Assembly (NCBI RefSeq): GCF_945859705.1 | Contig: NC_079136.1 | Span: 39,961,307 to 40,025,306 of the forward strand | Source of the DNA: Episyrphus balteatus | Taxonomy: Eukaryota > Arthropoda > Insecta > Diptera > Syrphidae | Reading direction: 5' to 3' | DNA: 64,000 nt | Shown: positions 35,690 through 46,998 of the stretch, in pieces | Position numbering within the stretch: position 1 is the stretch's first letter | Layout: each line of letters begins with the position of its first letter | Notes under the pieces: generated by a model | Databases searched by the model: none | Seen by the model: the letters and a program-made list of their open reading frames with translations, nothing else | Told to the model about the DNA's origin: nothing | Position numbers and translations under genes: made by a program

Positions 35690-36345
35690 GGGTTGGTGAT
35701 GAATGACCAAAACTCATAATCCCAAAGAGAAAATCCCCAAAGCCAAAATCCCCAAGACAAACCTGGGTATAGACAAAATCTACAGAAAAAAATCTCAAAA
35801 AAAAAAAAATCTCAGAGCGAAAATCCCAACATTTCAGATGCGCAAGTTGTGTATCAAGCAATCAAATCGCGCGCGCATCTTCATTTTGGAAATACCTGTT
35901 TTTAATCATATTTAATTGTAAGCTTTGATAACTTGCCTCAAAAGATAATGCTTAGTTCAACTCGCTGTATCCTTCCAGTATATTAGAATCATTGTCAAGG
36001 CACACGAATGGTAGGTCAAACAACGAAGGTTCAAGTCACGGTTGTTTACATAATTTATATTTTTACTGTTCCGTTTTAAAAGAAGAACCTTTATGATTTC
36101 AAAATTGTCGTGTTTAGTTCTAATTTTACTTTGACTTACAGTGTTTTTTTTATCATTCTATTACGTTTTTGTTTTTGCTAATTGGAGATTTTTGGGGATT
36201 TGGAGAAAATGGGAGAAAAAATTATTTATTGGAGATTTTATCCATTGGATGCCTTTCCCCATGGAGATTTTGTCCATGGGATCAAAAATTTTCTGGAGAT
36301 TTTATCCTATTGAGATTTTTTTTTTGGAGATAGTGTAGGTTTCCC
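35690..36345. mobile_element. Foldback/Rehavkus-like element with minisatellite arms
   Basis: The left terminus GGGTTGGTG and right terminus GGTTTCCC lie between exact 9-bp direct repeats CTTTTTTCA (35681-35689, 36346-36354). The left arm is tandem AAAATCCCCAAAGCC-type units (about 35715-35830). The right arm is the inverted type, GGAGATTTTATCCATTGG (about 36180-36330). This plan, inverted arrays of short direct repeats plus 9-bp duplication, is that of Foldback/Rehavkus (MULE-derived) elements. A weak tRNA-like segment lies at the centre (35985-36045). Confidence 0.7.
35985..36045 (+). other. Weak tRNA-like A/B box segment
   Basis: TAGAATCATTG is a poor A box. GGTTCAAGTCA at 36028 fits the B-box core GWTCRANNC, 43 bases on. 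Stems do not form a cloverleaf. It is noted because it sits at the exact midpoint of the foldback element. Confidence 0.25.
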
Positions 36346-36508
36346 CTTTTTTCATTATATCAATTTTGTATACCTATGCAAAGCTTACAAAAAATTACAC
36401 CATTAAAAAGTATAATATTTCTTCTACAGAAAGACAATAGCACATTTTTCAATATTCTGTTGTTTAATTTTTGTTTGCTTGGTGAATGTGTTTTGACAGG
36501 ATGACCAT

Positions 36509-37611
36509 TAGGGTGTCCGTTATTTCCCAAAGTGATGTTTTCGGGGGAGACACCTCCCAGATCGAATGTTTAGGGCCTAAATAAGGTCAAATTAGCAAAA
36601 AAAAATTTTTTGGAAGTCATTAACCCGTGCCTCTAAGGTCATACTTTCCCCATACAAATTTGTATGGGAAATTTTTAACTCATACATAAAATTTTTTTTC
36701 TCTCGAGTTAAATCATCTATTTTTAAAATGTTTGTTGATTCTGATTTGAAAATAGTTCCTTTAAAAGATTACATTCAAAATTTCCCGTTAAAAATTTTTT
36801 TTATATTTTATTTCGGTTTTTGAAATTATTAGCTGTTTTCGTAGTTTTTTCTTTCACCTATCACATAATTTTAAATGCAGTTTTATTGGTTTTTAATTCT
36901 TTTCAAATATTGCATTCAAAAATTTGTGTATAAATCAAAAATTTTAATTTTTTTAAATTTCTATTTGAAATTTTTGCCGTTTTTATAGTAAATAAATATT
37001 ATTAAATACTTTACAATTTCTTGTTTGCAACTTTTTTGATGTCATTTTTTAGGTGAATAATTTTTAACAAAATTCAATAAAAATATTGTAAACATATATA
37101 TCTTTTGTAGTTCGAGAAAAATAAATTTAAACGTATAAAAACCGCAAAAATTTCAAAAAAATTTTAAAAAAATTAAAATTTTTTATTTATACACAAATTT
37201 TTGAATGCAATATTTGAAAAGAATTAAAAACCAATAAAACTGCATTTAAAATTATGTGATAGGTGAAAGCAAAAACTACGAAAACAGCTAATAATTTCAA
37301 AAACCGAAATAAAATATAAAAAAAATTTTTAACGGGAAATTTTGAATGTAATCTTTTAAAGGAACTATTTTCAAATCAGAATCAACAAACATTTTAAAAA
37401 TAGATGATTTAACTCGAGAGAAAAAAAATTGTATGTATGAGTTAAAAATTTCCCATACAAATTTGTATGGGGAAAGTATGACCTTAGAGGCACGGGTTAA
37501 TGACTTCCAAAGAATTTTTTTTTGCTAATTTGACCTTATTTAGGCCCTAAACATTCGATCTGGGAGGTGTCTCCCCCGAAAACATCACTTTGGGAAATAA
37601 CGGACACCCTA
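36509..37611. mobile_element. hAT-like foldback element, 1.1 kb near-perfect palindrome
   Basis: The ends are TAGGGTGTCCGTTATTTCCC and its inverse, flanked by ATGACCAT on both sides (36501-36508, 37612-37619), an exact 8-bp target duplication. The two arms, each about 478 bp (36509-36986 and 37134-37611), are almost identical in inverse orientation around a loop of about 150 nt. No transposase frame is present. High arm identity suggests recent movement or ongoing arm conversion. Confidence 0.85.
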
Positions 37612-38026
37612 ATGACCATTGACCATTGCTGCACCAAAGAGTAAACCCATCAAAGTGAGTTTACTATTGCAGCAGATTTGGTAGGCAGTAGGAAAGGAAT
37701 CATGGACTTAATTTCATATACAAAGAAACTACGTATTGTCTATAATGTTTAGGATAAGTTTCTTGTTATTTTTCAAACAGAGCCAAAGCGTACTTCAACA
37801 ATGTCATCCTGTTATGCATTAGACCCCTTGATAGCTTAAATGGTAAATTGAAAGTCATTATTCCTTGGAAAGATTTTGAACATCAGTGATATCTAATTAA
37901 ACAACGTAGGAGTGCTATAGTAGCTATTCTTCTACTGCTTTGTTATATAATTCAATATAAATATTTCCAAAAATTAGGAGTTTTTGAGTAAGAAAAATGG
38001 GTAAAAATATCTCCATAGCATTTATA

Positions 38027-38177
38027 CAGGGTGTCCCACACTCACCGCCCCAAATGAAAACCATGGATTTCTGAGGTCATTTTAAGTCGAAAAACTTAAG
38101 TGGCAATTTTCTCGTTTTCTTAAATTACCTCAGATATCCATGGTTTTCATTTGGGGCGGTGACTGTGGGACACCCTG
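38027..38177. mobile_element. Short mariner-like foldback MITE
   Basis: CAGGGTGTCCCACA ends, about 50-bp inverted arms with one or two mismatches (matching block CCCCAAATGAAAACCATGGA) and TA on both sides (38025-38026, 38178-38179). Total 151 bp; no coding. Confidence 0.75.
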
Positions 38178-38803
38178 TATATTCTATACATAAAAAAAGT
38201 TTTTTCATACAATGTATGAAAATGTATATTTTTAGATTGTTAAAAAAAAGCTTTATATAAATTTCTTTCAAATAAATAGTGAATACAAAATCCACTACTT
38301 TTAATTCAAAAGTTACAGAAGCAGACAGATTAGATTTTCGAACGTCACACCCATTACAACTTATTTTATTTTATTTATGTCAAATTGACAAAATTTTATT
38401 TTAAATCAAATTAATACAAATCAGGAAAAAAAAAACTTGAAATAACTAAATAATGGAAATATCAATAGGTTAATGTCATTAAATTTTAACGGTCAACCAC
38501 AAGACAGAAAAAAGGTGTGGAAGTAAAACATCGCGAAAATTTTAACTTCCAATTATAACTCCATCCAAAAGTGAATTTTGTTCCACAAAAACAAAGAATT
38601 GGTTCACATATTCGGTTTGAATTAACTTCAACAAATACAAGTAAAATTATTTGGCATGCAGAAATAGTTTCCAAGAAATTCGCTTCATGCACCCCTAAAT
38701 GAGCACTTATTTGTAAAATAGAACAAAAATCGATAAATAAAAACAGAATTGTTTTCCTCATGAAACTTTTTTTAAAGTGTATACGAAGGTCTTTTACATA
38801 AGA
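38178..38803. other. Gene-free DNA
   Basis: The 109-codon minus-strand frame at 38486-38815 has no domain I recognise. Its 5' end overlaps the start of the next dispersed repeat, which argues against a gene. Confidence 0.45.
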
Positions 38804-39731
38804 AATAAAATGCACGACTAGGTCGCACGAAATTGCTCTTTTAGATTTAAAGTTGCTTAAATTTTTAAGGCTTTTTATATAGAAATTTGGAAAAAAAAAA
38901 TTCGTTTAAAAAAAAAATTAAATAAAATCTGAAATTAAATTGCCCTCGAAAACAAGTATGCAGTTTTATATTAATTATCATGCATTTTTAGAAAAAAAAT
39001 TTTCAAAATCGTTAGAGCCGTTTTTTAAAAAACTAAATTTTTATAAATAATTTTTTGGAAAAAAAGTTTTAAAATAAAACTGGTATGCCATTTTGTAGAA
39101 ATCACGAATCAACATCTAACAACAAAATTTCAAAAATATTCAATGTCCCGTGTTCGAAAATTTGATTTTTCAAAAAAAAAATTCAAATTTTTTTTAAAAA
39201 TCCAAAAATCATTTTTTTTTAAATTTTATTTTTGGTTTATATTTAAATTATATAAATGCTTCTTCACAATAAGTTTAGTTGAAATCGAATAAGCAGTTTC
39301 GGAGATAATCGGATTTGAAAAAAAAACGGTTCTATGGCAGGTACCGTTAATAAAGATTTTCAAAAAAAAAAAAAATTCATTGAAAGATAGACCTTAGCTT
39401 GAAACTAAAATTTGAATTTTTTAAACAAAATCGTTGGAGCCGTTTTTGAGATATTTTAATTTGACTAAAATCGGTATATGACAAGTACCGTTATTTTTGA
39501 TCCAAAAAAATTAATTCCAAAAATCCCTCTGAAGAGTCGCTAAATAATGCTTCATACCAAGTTTGACATTAATCGGTCCATCCGTTTAGGCTGTAGCTCC
39601 TTATACAGACAGACTGACAGACAGACAGACAGACGGACTTCCGGTACCCACTTTTTTCGCATTGTCTACCATCGTAATGTCATGGAAAAATGTTATCTCA
39701 ACTTTTTTTTTTGTACTAATGCATAACTTGA
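38804..39731 (+). repeat. Dispersed repeat, full-length copy 1
   Basis: Begins AATAAAATGCACGACT and GGTCGCACGAA. The middle carries AAAATCGTTAGAGCCG, and the end a GACAGACAGACAGACAGACG block followed by TACCATCGTAATGTCAT and ATGCATAACTTGA. The same order is seen at 54756-55683 and inverted at 57830-58882. It has no long open frame. This looks like a non-autonomous dispersed element of unknown class. Confidence 0.7.
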
Positions 39732-39786
39732 TATATAGTACCTATATCGCAAGTAAAAAGACACTAAAACCAGCCTTTTTAAGACA

Positions 39787-42700
39787 TCTATTATATATAT
39801 TTAAGTTTGGTTTTGTGTACGTTCGCTAACCGGCCACACCGACTGACTTTTTTTCTTAATTTTTTTTTTAAATCAAAGAGGCATAAGAGGAGAAGGTTTA
39901 AGGCAAAAAAAAATTTAAGATTTTATAGGGTAAATAGGGGTAACAAGACATTGAAAAAAGAGGCTATTTTCTAAACGGTAAGTCGTAAAGAGTTGACTTT
40001 TTTTTTAAATGATAGACAAATTCATTCAATAGTTAAAAAAGGTATTGAAAAAATTCAAAAAAATTTCAAAACCAAGTTGTGAAGGTTTTTTTGCAGTCAT
40101 AGACCTTCGACAAAAGACTAATTACAGGTGCGCAAAATTTTGCACAGAAATTTGAGTTACACCATGAGAAAGATATTTTAAAAAAATATTAGGGGTCTAA
40201 AACGGATTTTTTTCATAGGCCCTGTATTTTGAAATAAAAATTTTTGAAAAACAACCTAATTTTTAGATACATTTTTGAGTAGTCTTTTATTTTTTTGGAA
40301 TTTTTAAAAGTCTGCAAAAAATCTCAAATTTATAGGAAATATAGGTTTTAATCATGCGCATGCATGTACAAACTTTTGAATTTTTAAAATGATTTTTGAC
40401 CGAATAACGGGAAAAACAATTTTTTTTTGTCCCAAGTTTTTTGGCTGTTTTTAACAGTTTTTTATTTTTATCTTTTTTTCCTCAATAGATAAATGAATGA
40501 AATTTACAGTGTAGATAGATAATGAGCAAGACTATATTTGTACCAAGTTTCAATTAATTTTGTAATGACAAATTTGAAATAACGGTAAAATAAAACTTTA
40601 TTTTTCAACACGTTACATCTTTTGATCTGGAGCTTATAAAAACTTGATTTATCTGTATTGAGCATCCTGATAATATTACCTTTCATTTGATATATCACAC
40701 ATAACGCTGCATTCACTACAAGCTTCACAATGGTAAATTAAAAAACTTCAGAAATACCTCAAAATACCTGTGGGGATCTGTTGCCCATGACGAGTCACCA
40801 GTGCGTTGCAGTGAGGGATGTACCGTAATCTAAGTGTGTTATTTCGACGTGGTTGGCTTTAAAAAATTCTTACTTCTTTTGTAGTCATCTCAAAAATAAG
40901 ATTGAACCGTCATTAGAAAGGTGAAATATTAAGCTTTCACATGATATAAAAATTTTTATAGGTTGTCATTGAAAAAAATTGATTTAATAGCGTGAGAAAA
41001 AAAAATTATTATTTTTTTTTTTGCTTTGCTTGATTTTTAAGATTGAGGTATCAATAAAAAGGTAATTTGACAAATAAAATTCAAAAATTGAATATTATTT
41101 TACTTTTTATAAAAAAAAAAAACAAAAACAGTCAAAATATTACATTTTTTTCTGTCATGAATCCATTTGTTATCTATTATATATATTTAAGTTTGGTTTT
41201 GTGTACGTTCGCTAACCGGCCACACCGACTGACTTTTTTTCTTAATTTTTTTTTTAAATCAAAGAGGCATAAGAGGAGAAGGTTTAAGGCAAAAAAAAAT
41301 TTAAGATTTTATAGGGTAAATAGGGGTAACAAGACATTGAAAAAAGAGGCTATTTTCTAAACGGTAAGTCGTAAAGAGTTGACTTTTTTTTTAAATGATA
41401 GACAAATTCATTCAATAGTTAAAAAAGGTATTGAAAAAATTCAAAAAAATTTCAAAACCAAGTTGTGAAGGTTTTTTTGCAGTCATAGACCTTCGACAAA
41501 AGACTAATTACAGGTGCGCAAAATTTTGCACAGAAATTTGAGTTACACCATGAGAAAGATATTTTAAAAAAATATTAGGGGTCTAAAACGGATTTTTTTC
41601 ATAGGCCCTGTATTTTGAAATAAAAATTTTTGAAAAACAACCTAATTTTTAGATACATTTTTGAGTAGTCTTTTATTTTTTTGGAATTTTTAAAAGTCTG
41701 CAAAAAATCTCAAATTTATAGGAAATATAGGTTTTAATCATGCGCATGCATGTACAAACTTTTGAATTTTTAAAATGATTTTTGACCGAATAACGGGAAA
41801 AACAATTTTTTTTTGTCCCAAGTTTTTTGGCTGTTTTTAACAGTTTTTTATTTTTATCTTTTTTTCCTCAATAGATAAATGAATGAAATTTACAGTGTAG
41901 ATAGATAATGAGCAAGACTATATTTGTACCAAGTTTCAATTAATTTTGTAATGACAAATTTGAAATAACGGTAAAATAAAACTTTATTTTTCAACACGTT
42001 ACATCTTTTGATCTGGAGCTTATAAAAACTTGATTTATCTGTATTGAGCATCCTGATAATATTACCTTTCATTTGATATATCACACATAACGCTGCATTC
42101 ACTACAAGCTTCACAATGGTAAATTAAAAAACTTCAGAAATACCTCAAAATACCTGTGGGGATCTGTTGCCCATGACGAGTCACCAGTGCGTTGCAGTGA
42201 GGGATGTACCGTAATCTAAGTGTGTTATTTCGACGTGGTTGGCTTTAAAAAATTCTTACTTCTTTTGTAGTCATCTCAAAAATAAGATTGAACCGTCATT
42301 AGAAAGGTGAAATATTAAGCTTTCACATGATATAAAAATTTTTATAGGTTGTCATTGAAAAAAATTGATTTAATAGCGTGAGAAAAAAAAATTATTATTT
42401 TTTTTTTTGCTTTGCTTGATTTTTAAGATTGAGGTATCAATAAAAAGGTAATTTGACAAATAAAATTCAAAAATTGAATATTATTTTACTTTTTATAAAA
42501 AAAAAAAAACAAAAACAGTCAAAATATTACATTTTTTTCTGTCATGAATCCATTTGTTATCTATTATATATATTTAAGTTTGGTTTTGTGTACGTTCGCT
42601 AACCGGCCACACCGACTGACTTTTTTTCTTAATTTTTTTTTTAAATCAAAGAGGCATAAGAGGAGAAGGTTTAAGGCAAAAAAAAATTTAAGATTTTATA

Positions 42701-43389
42701 GGGTAAATAGGGGTAACAAGACATTGAAAAAAGAGGCTATTTTCTAAACGGTAAGTCGTAAAGAGTTGACTTTTTTTTTAAATGATAGACAAATTCATTC
42801 AATAGTTAAAAAAGGTATTGAAAAAATTCAAAAAAATTTCAAAACCAAGTTGTGAAGGTTTTTTTGCAGTCATAGACCTTCGACAAAAGACTAATTACAG
42901 GTGCGCAAAATTTTGCACAGAAATTTGAGTTACACCATGAGAAAGATATTTTAAAAAAATATTAGGGGTCTAAAACGGATTTTTTTCATAGGCCCTGTAT
43001 TTTGAAATAAAAATTTTTGAAAAACAACCTAATTTTTAGATACATTTTTGAGTAGTCTTTTATTTTTTTGGAATTTTTAAAAGTCTGCAAAAAATCTCAA
43101 ATTTATAGGAAATATAGGTTTTAATCATGCGCATGCATGTACAAACTTTTGAATTTTTAAAATGATTTTTGACCGAATAACGGGAAAAACAATTTTTTTT
43201 TGTCCCAAGTTTTTTGGCTGTTTTTAACAGTTTTTTATTTTTATCTTTTTTTCCTCAATAGATAAATGAATGAAATTTACAGTGTAGATAGATAATGAGC
43301 AAGACTATATTTGTACCAAGTTTCAATTAATTTTGTAATGACAAATTTGAAATAACGGTAAAATAAAACTTTATTTTTCAACACGTTAC
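39787..43389 (+). repeat. Head-to-tail array of 1.386-kb Helitron-derived units
   Basis: Three units start at TCTATTATATATATTTAAG (39787, 41173, 42560). The first two are 1,386 and 1,387 bp and differ by one A in a run; the third is cut after 830 bp at 43389. Each unit start is preceded by A, as at a Helitron 5'-TC terminus inserted after A. The first unit joins unrelated flanking DNA exactly at this point. The segment 39827-40366 is homologous to 47021-47549 in the Helitron locus downstream. Units lack a CTAG hairpin end. Short open frames repeated in each unit (for example 40504-40728 minus) have no domains. Confidence 0.8.
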
Positions 43390-43847
43390 GTTCCTTTTTT
43401 TTTATTTTTTATTCTGTAGAAGATAATTTTTTTATAAACTTTTGATACCTACCAATGAAAAAAAATTGATACAATGAGAAAAGAAAAAACATTGATTTTT
43501 TTGTAAAATATGATTGGTTTCAAGAAATTCTAACTTTTTTCTAATAACCTTACAGATAAGACTAAAGTCTTAATCCTTAGCTTAAATATCAAGCTATGTA
43601 CTTTTTATATTTTTTAGAATACCTACCTCTTACGTAACGAATATATTTGAATATGATATTATTCTTAAGAAGGGTAGGCATAAGGCTTTTTGATGGTAGA
43701 CTTTTCATTTCAAAATTCTTTTAATAATTTTTTTATTGTATTTTTTGCATTTTTACGTTTAAAATTATTCAGAATCACACACATATAAAAATGTATATCC
43801 ATTCAAGATTGTGGTATAGATTGTAATTTCATCTTAAAAACCAAGCC
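43390..43847. other. Gene-free AT-rich DNA
   Basis: Unique-looking AT-rich sequence between the Helitron array and the next hAT-like element; nothing recognised. Confidence 0.5.
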
Positions 43848-43855
43848 ATATGAAC

Positions 43856-45689
43856 TAGGGCTGTAAAAGTAACGACAAAATGAGTACCCGCATGTATACG
43901 TTACTTTTGATACTAGTACCTGCATCAATAATATCGTTACTCGTTACTTTCGTATGTTTCGCATTTTTCGCATATTTCGTATGTTTCGGGTGTTTCGCAT
44001 GTTTCGTTACTTTCGTTACTTTCGCATGCTTCGTGTGTTTCGTACATTTCGTATATTTCATGTTTTTGATGCGTTTGGTATGTTTGGTATTTTAAGTATG
44101 TTTCGTACATTGGTATAAGGGTGTTAATTTTTTTTTTTTTTGAAAAAAACCAAAAACAATTTCTATAATCTAAGCTACATTTTAAGGTCATAAACATTAA
44201 AATTAGTTGCGGCATTCTCATGTAATAAGAGTTTAAAGGTAGCTATATTGAATTTCTTTCGTTTTTGTTTTTAATCAAACGTGGAAACTTTTTTGATTTT
44301 TTTCCAAATTTTTAGACAAAACTTGGGTAATTTTTTGTTTATATTCTTTCAGTAATCTTATCACAATTCTTTAGAGACCTTTATTTCAAAAGTGCAACGC
44401 GCAGATCTCGAAATATTAACACTTCAATACAACCATGTCGAACAATTTTTCATTTATTTTTTCTATTGAGAGTGATTTTCAAACCTCGTTTTCTCTGCTT
44501 TTTTTTGTGTTGAAAATTTTGCACCGAAAATAAACTAATTTTTTGAAAAACCAAAAAACTTTTGTACATTCTTAAGCTAAATATAAACTATTAACACAAA
44601 GGCCATAAACAGATTGGTTGCGTGGTGGTGATGAAGTGATGATACCGATATCGAACCGATACGAGATGCGATAAATGCTGTTCAATTCAGAATGTTCTAC
44701 CGAAGGGAACCGCAAACGAATACGTAAAAAGCGTACTCAGTTTTAGGGAAAATTGCGGAACGCAAATTATCCTCATTCCCGAACACGCCCATGTTTCGTT
44801 TCCTCCCGGTCCAAACTTAAAAATTGTCATTGCAGCCAACCTAAAATAAAAAAACCATTCAATCATTTCATTCAGTCAAATTCATTCCATATTCTCATTC
44901 AAAGTTGTCGTCACTCATGTCAGACACCACCTCACCACACACAAGCAAGAAAGTAGTACCTACTTGAAATCAAAAGAAAAAAAAAACAAAAACTTAAAAC
45001 CACGAATAAAACCAAAATTGAAATTATTTGTTTGAATCAAACTAAAGAATAAAATAAATTAAACAAATCAAACAAAGGAAAAGAAAAATTCTTTTTATTA
45101 ATTAAAAAAGGAGAAAACAATACAAGTACGGCTATGCCCCAACAGATGCAGTGTACCATTTTGTTTTTGTTTCACATTTCGTATACCTATTCAAATTGGT
45201 ATTCTAATTGGAATGTATCTACACTACACTCAAACACACTTTCACATATCTCACTCCCACTTGTCCATAAAAAACAGGTACGAAAGAGAAAGAAACTGAA
45301 TTCTTATTTACCCCTTTTGATATACATACACAAAAACAGAACAACAAAATCGTAAAATACATAAATGATGATACCGAACCGATACGAGATGCGAAATAAT
45401 GCGCACACGACAAATGCAGTGTACCATTTTGTTTTCGTTTCGCATTTCGTATATCCAATCCAAATTGGTATTGGAATTGGAGTATCGTCGTTACTCGTAT
45501 GTTCCGTATTTTTCGTATGTTTCGCACGTTTCGCACGTTTCGTATGTTTCGCATGTTTCGTTACTTGTTCAGTACCAGTAACGAAACATACGAGTAACGA
45601 AATTATTTGGGCAGTAACGTTTCGTTACTCGTTACTGAAGTGAATACCCGCATTTAAGTAACGAATACATACGGTTTCCTACAGCTCTA
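43856..45689. mobile_element. hAT-like element with CGTTACTTTCG minisatellite
   Basis: The ends are TAGGGCTGTA on the left and, read inverted, TAGAGCTGTAGG on the right. Exact 8-bp duplications ATATGAAC flank it (43848-43855, 45690-45697). Near both ends are arrays of CGTATGTTTCG / CGTTACTTTCG units. Their repeats produce periodic open frames on both strands (Thr/Lys-rich or Val/Cys/Phe-rich) that are not genes. Internally GAACCGATACGAGATGCG recurs at about 44653 and 45375, and TGCAGTGTACCATTTTGTTT at about 45149 and 45415, showing an internal duplication. No transposase. Confidence 0.75.
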
Positions 45690-45737
45690 ATATGAACCCA
45701 AAACTAACTTAAGACGAAGTATTGTGTATCCAGTCAA

Positions 45738-45800
45738 TAGCGAAGTTGGTTAGGCGGTAAAATGTTGTCATTTGCACTTGAGGTCCGAGGTTCGAAGCCC
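45738..45800 (+). other. tRNA-like sequence (Pol III A and B boxes)
   Basis: A box TAGCGAAGTTGG (45738-45749) and B box GGTTCGAAGCC (45789-45799) match consensus well at 51-base spacing. A long T run (a potential terminator) follows about 15 bases later. The T arm does not pair, so this is a tRNA-derived relic or SINE head, not a working tRNA gene. Confidence 0.45.
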
Positions 45801-45809
45801 ATGAAAGAC

Positions 45810-46447
45810 GAATTTTTTTTTTCTTTCAAATAATTTTTAAAATCATATTTTTTTTATCTAAAGCACACAACCTATTTGCATATGACTTCATCACGTTAAG
45901 TTAAACAACCGATCTTTTTTTTTGTTTTTGTTTTTCAAAGACAACGTTTGGTACACCTACATATATACAAATCCATAAAAAAAGTTCTTATGATAACAAC
46001 TGACACCTACCATGCCTACCCCTATCAATTAATATTTACACGATCACAATAGGGGTGGATTTGAGTTCATTGTTTTATGACACCCAGTCTTCGAACCCGT
46101 TCGTCGAATCTGTTCGTTTGCTGACCTACACACACGAAAAAAATGTTGTCCATACCTACCTATATTTTTTTTTTATTTGTCGAAGAGAAAATACATGCGG
46201 AAGAGAAAATACATGCGGAAGAGAAAAATTGGAGTTATGTTCGCAAAGCTTATACATAGTGGGAGTGTGTGAGGTGTGACGTGTGACTGTGGAAAACGAA
46301 AATATCCGTAGAGCGTAGATACCGTTCAAACACAAAATACTCATTATGGTTTTAATGTATTTGTAGTTGTACCAATTACAGTTCACAGTTCAGAGTTCAC
46401 ACAGTTCTAAATTCATTAAATTAATTAATTAATTAATTAATAATTAA
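45810..46447. other. Gene-free DNA ending in TTAA microsatellite
   Basis: Contains three direct repeats of GGAAGAGAAAATACATGC-type units near 46185-46230 and a TTAAT/TTAA microsatellite at about 46416-46450. The microsatellite forms the exact left border of the helicase fragment. Confidence 0.6.
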
Positions 46448-46906
46448 TTAAATTCATTGGATCTACCAGGAATTCCACCACATTATTTGAAATTAAAAGT
46501 TGGTATTCCAATTATTATGCTGAGAAATCTTAATCATCCAAGATTATGCAATGGCACCAGATTGGTAGTGAAACGTTTAATGAAAAATCTAATAGAAGCA
46601 ACAATTTTAACTGGTAAATTTAAGGGCGAACATGTTTTAATACCACGAATACCAATGATTCCATCTGATTTGGCTTTTGAATTTAAGCGTTTGCAGTTGC
46701 CTGTTCGTGTCGCTTTTGGTATGACCGTTAATAAATCTCAAGGCCAAACCCTTGAAATCTGTGGTATACATTTGGAACATCCAGTTTTCTCCCATGGTCA
46801 ACTTTATGTTGGTTGTTCACGTGTTGGTAAGCCATCAGCCTTATTCATTTATACGACCAACCAAGGAAAAACCAAAAATATAGTTTATAAAAAAGCATTA
46901 GAGTAA
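46448..46906 (+). pseudogene. Helitron Pif1-like helicase, C-terminal fragment
   Basis: About 150 codons in one open frame ending at a natural stop. They match the end of the helicase domain of Helitron Rep/Helicase proteins: PGIPPHYLKLKVGIPIIMLR, RLCNGTRLVV, then the late helicase motifs VAFGMTVNKSQGQTLE and LYVGCSRVGKPSALF. In the intact protein this region completes the SF1B (Pif1/RecD) ATPase that unwinds DNA during rolling-circle transposition. Everything upstream, including the Walker motifs and the HUH Rep domain, is missing. The frame begins at NSLDLPG directly after a TTAA microsatellite, so the 5' break is sharp. No internal stop is present, so the copy is young or recently lost its front. 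Confidence 0.9.
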
Positions 46907-46998
46907 AAAATAATCAATAAAATACATACATATACAAAAAAATTAAAAAAAAAAAACAGTTTTTTTAACGCCCTGCGAATCGGTCGGGGGTCTTGCTA

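Noticed and set aside
40504..42114. Identical 74-aa frames in two array units as a conserved small gene
   Set aside because: Their identity reflects the near-identical 1.386-kb units, not selection. There is no start context, domain or splice signal.
43855..44221. Thr/Lys- and Val/Cys-rich repeat proteins
   Set aside because: They are translations of the CGTATGTTTCG minisatellite in several frames on both strands within a hAT-like element.
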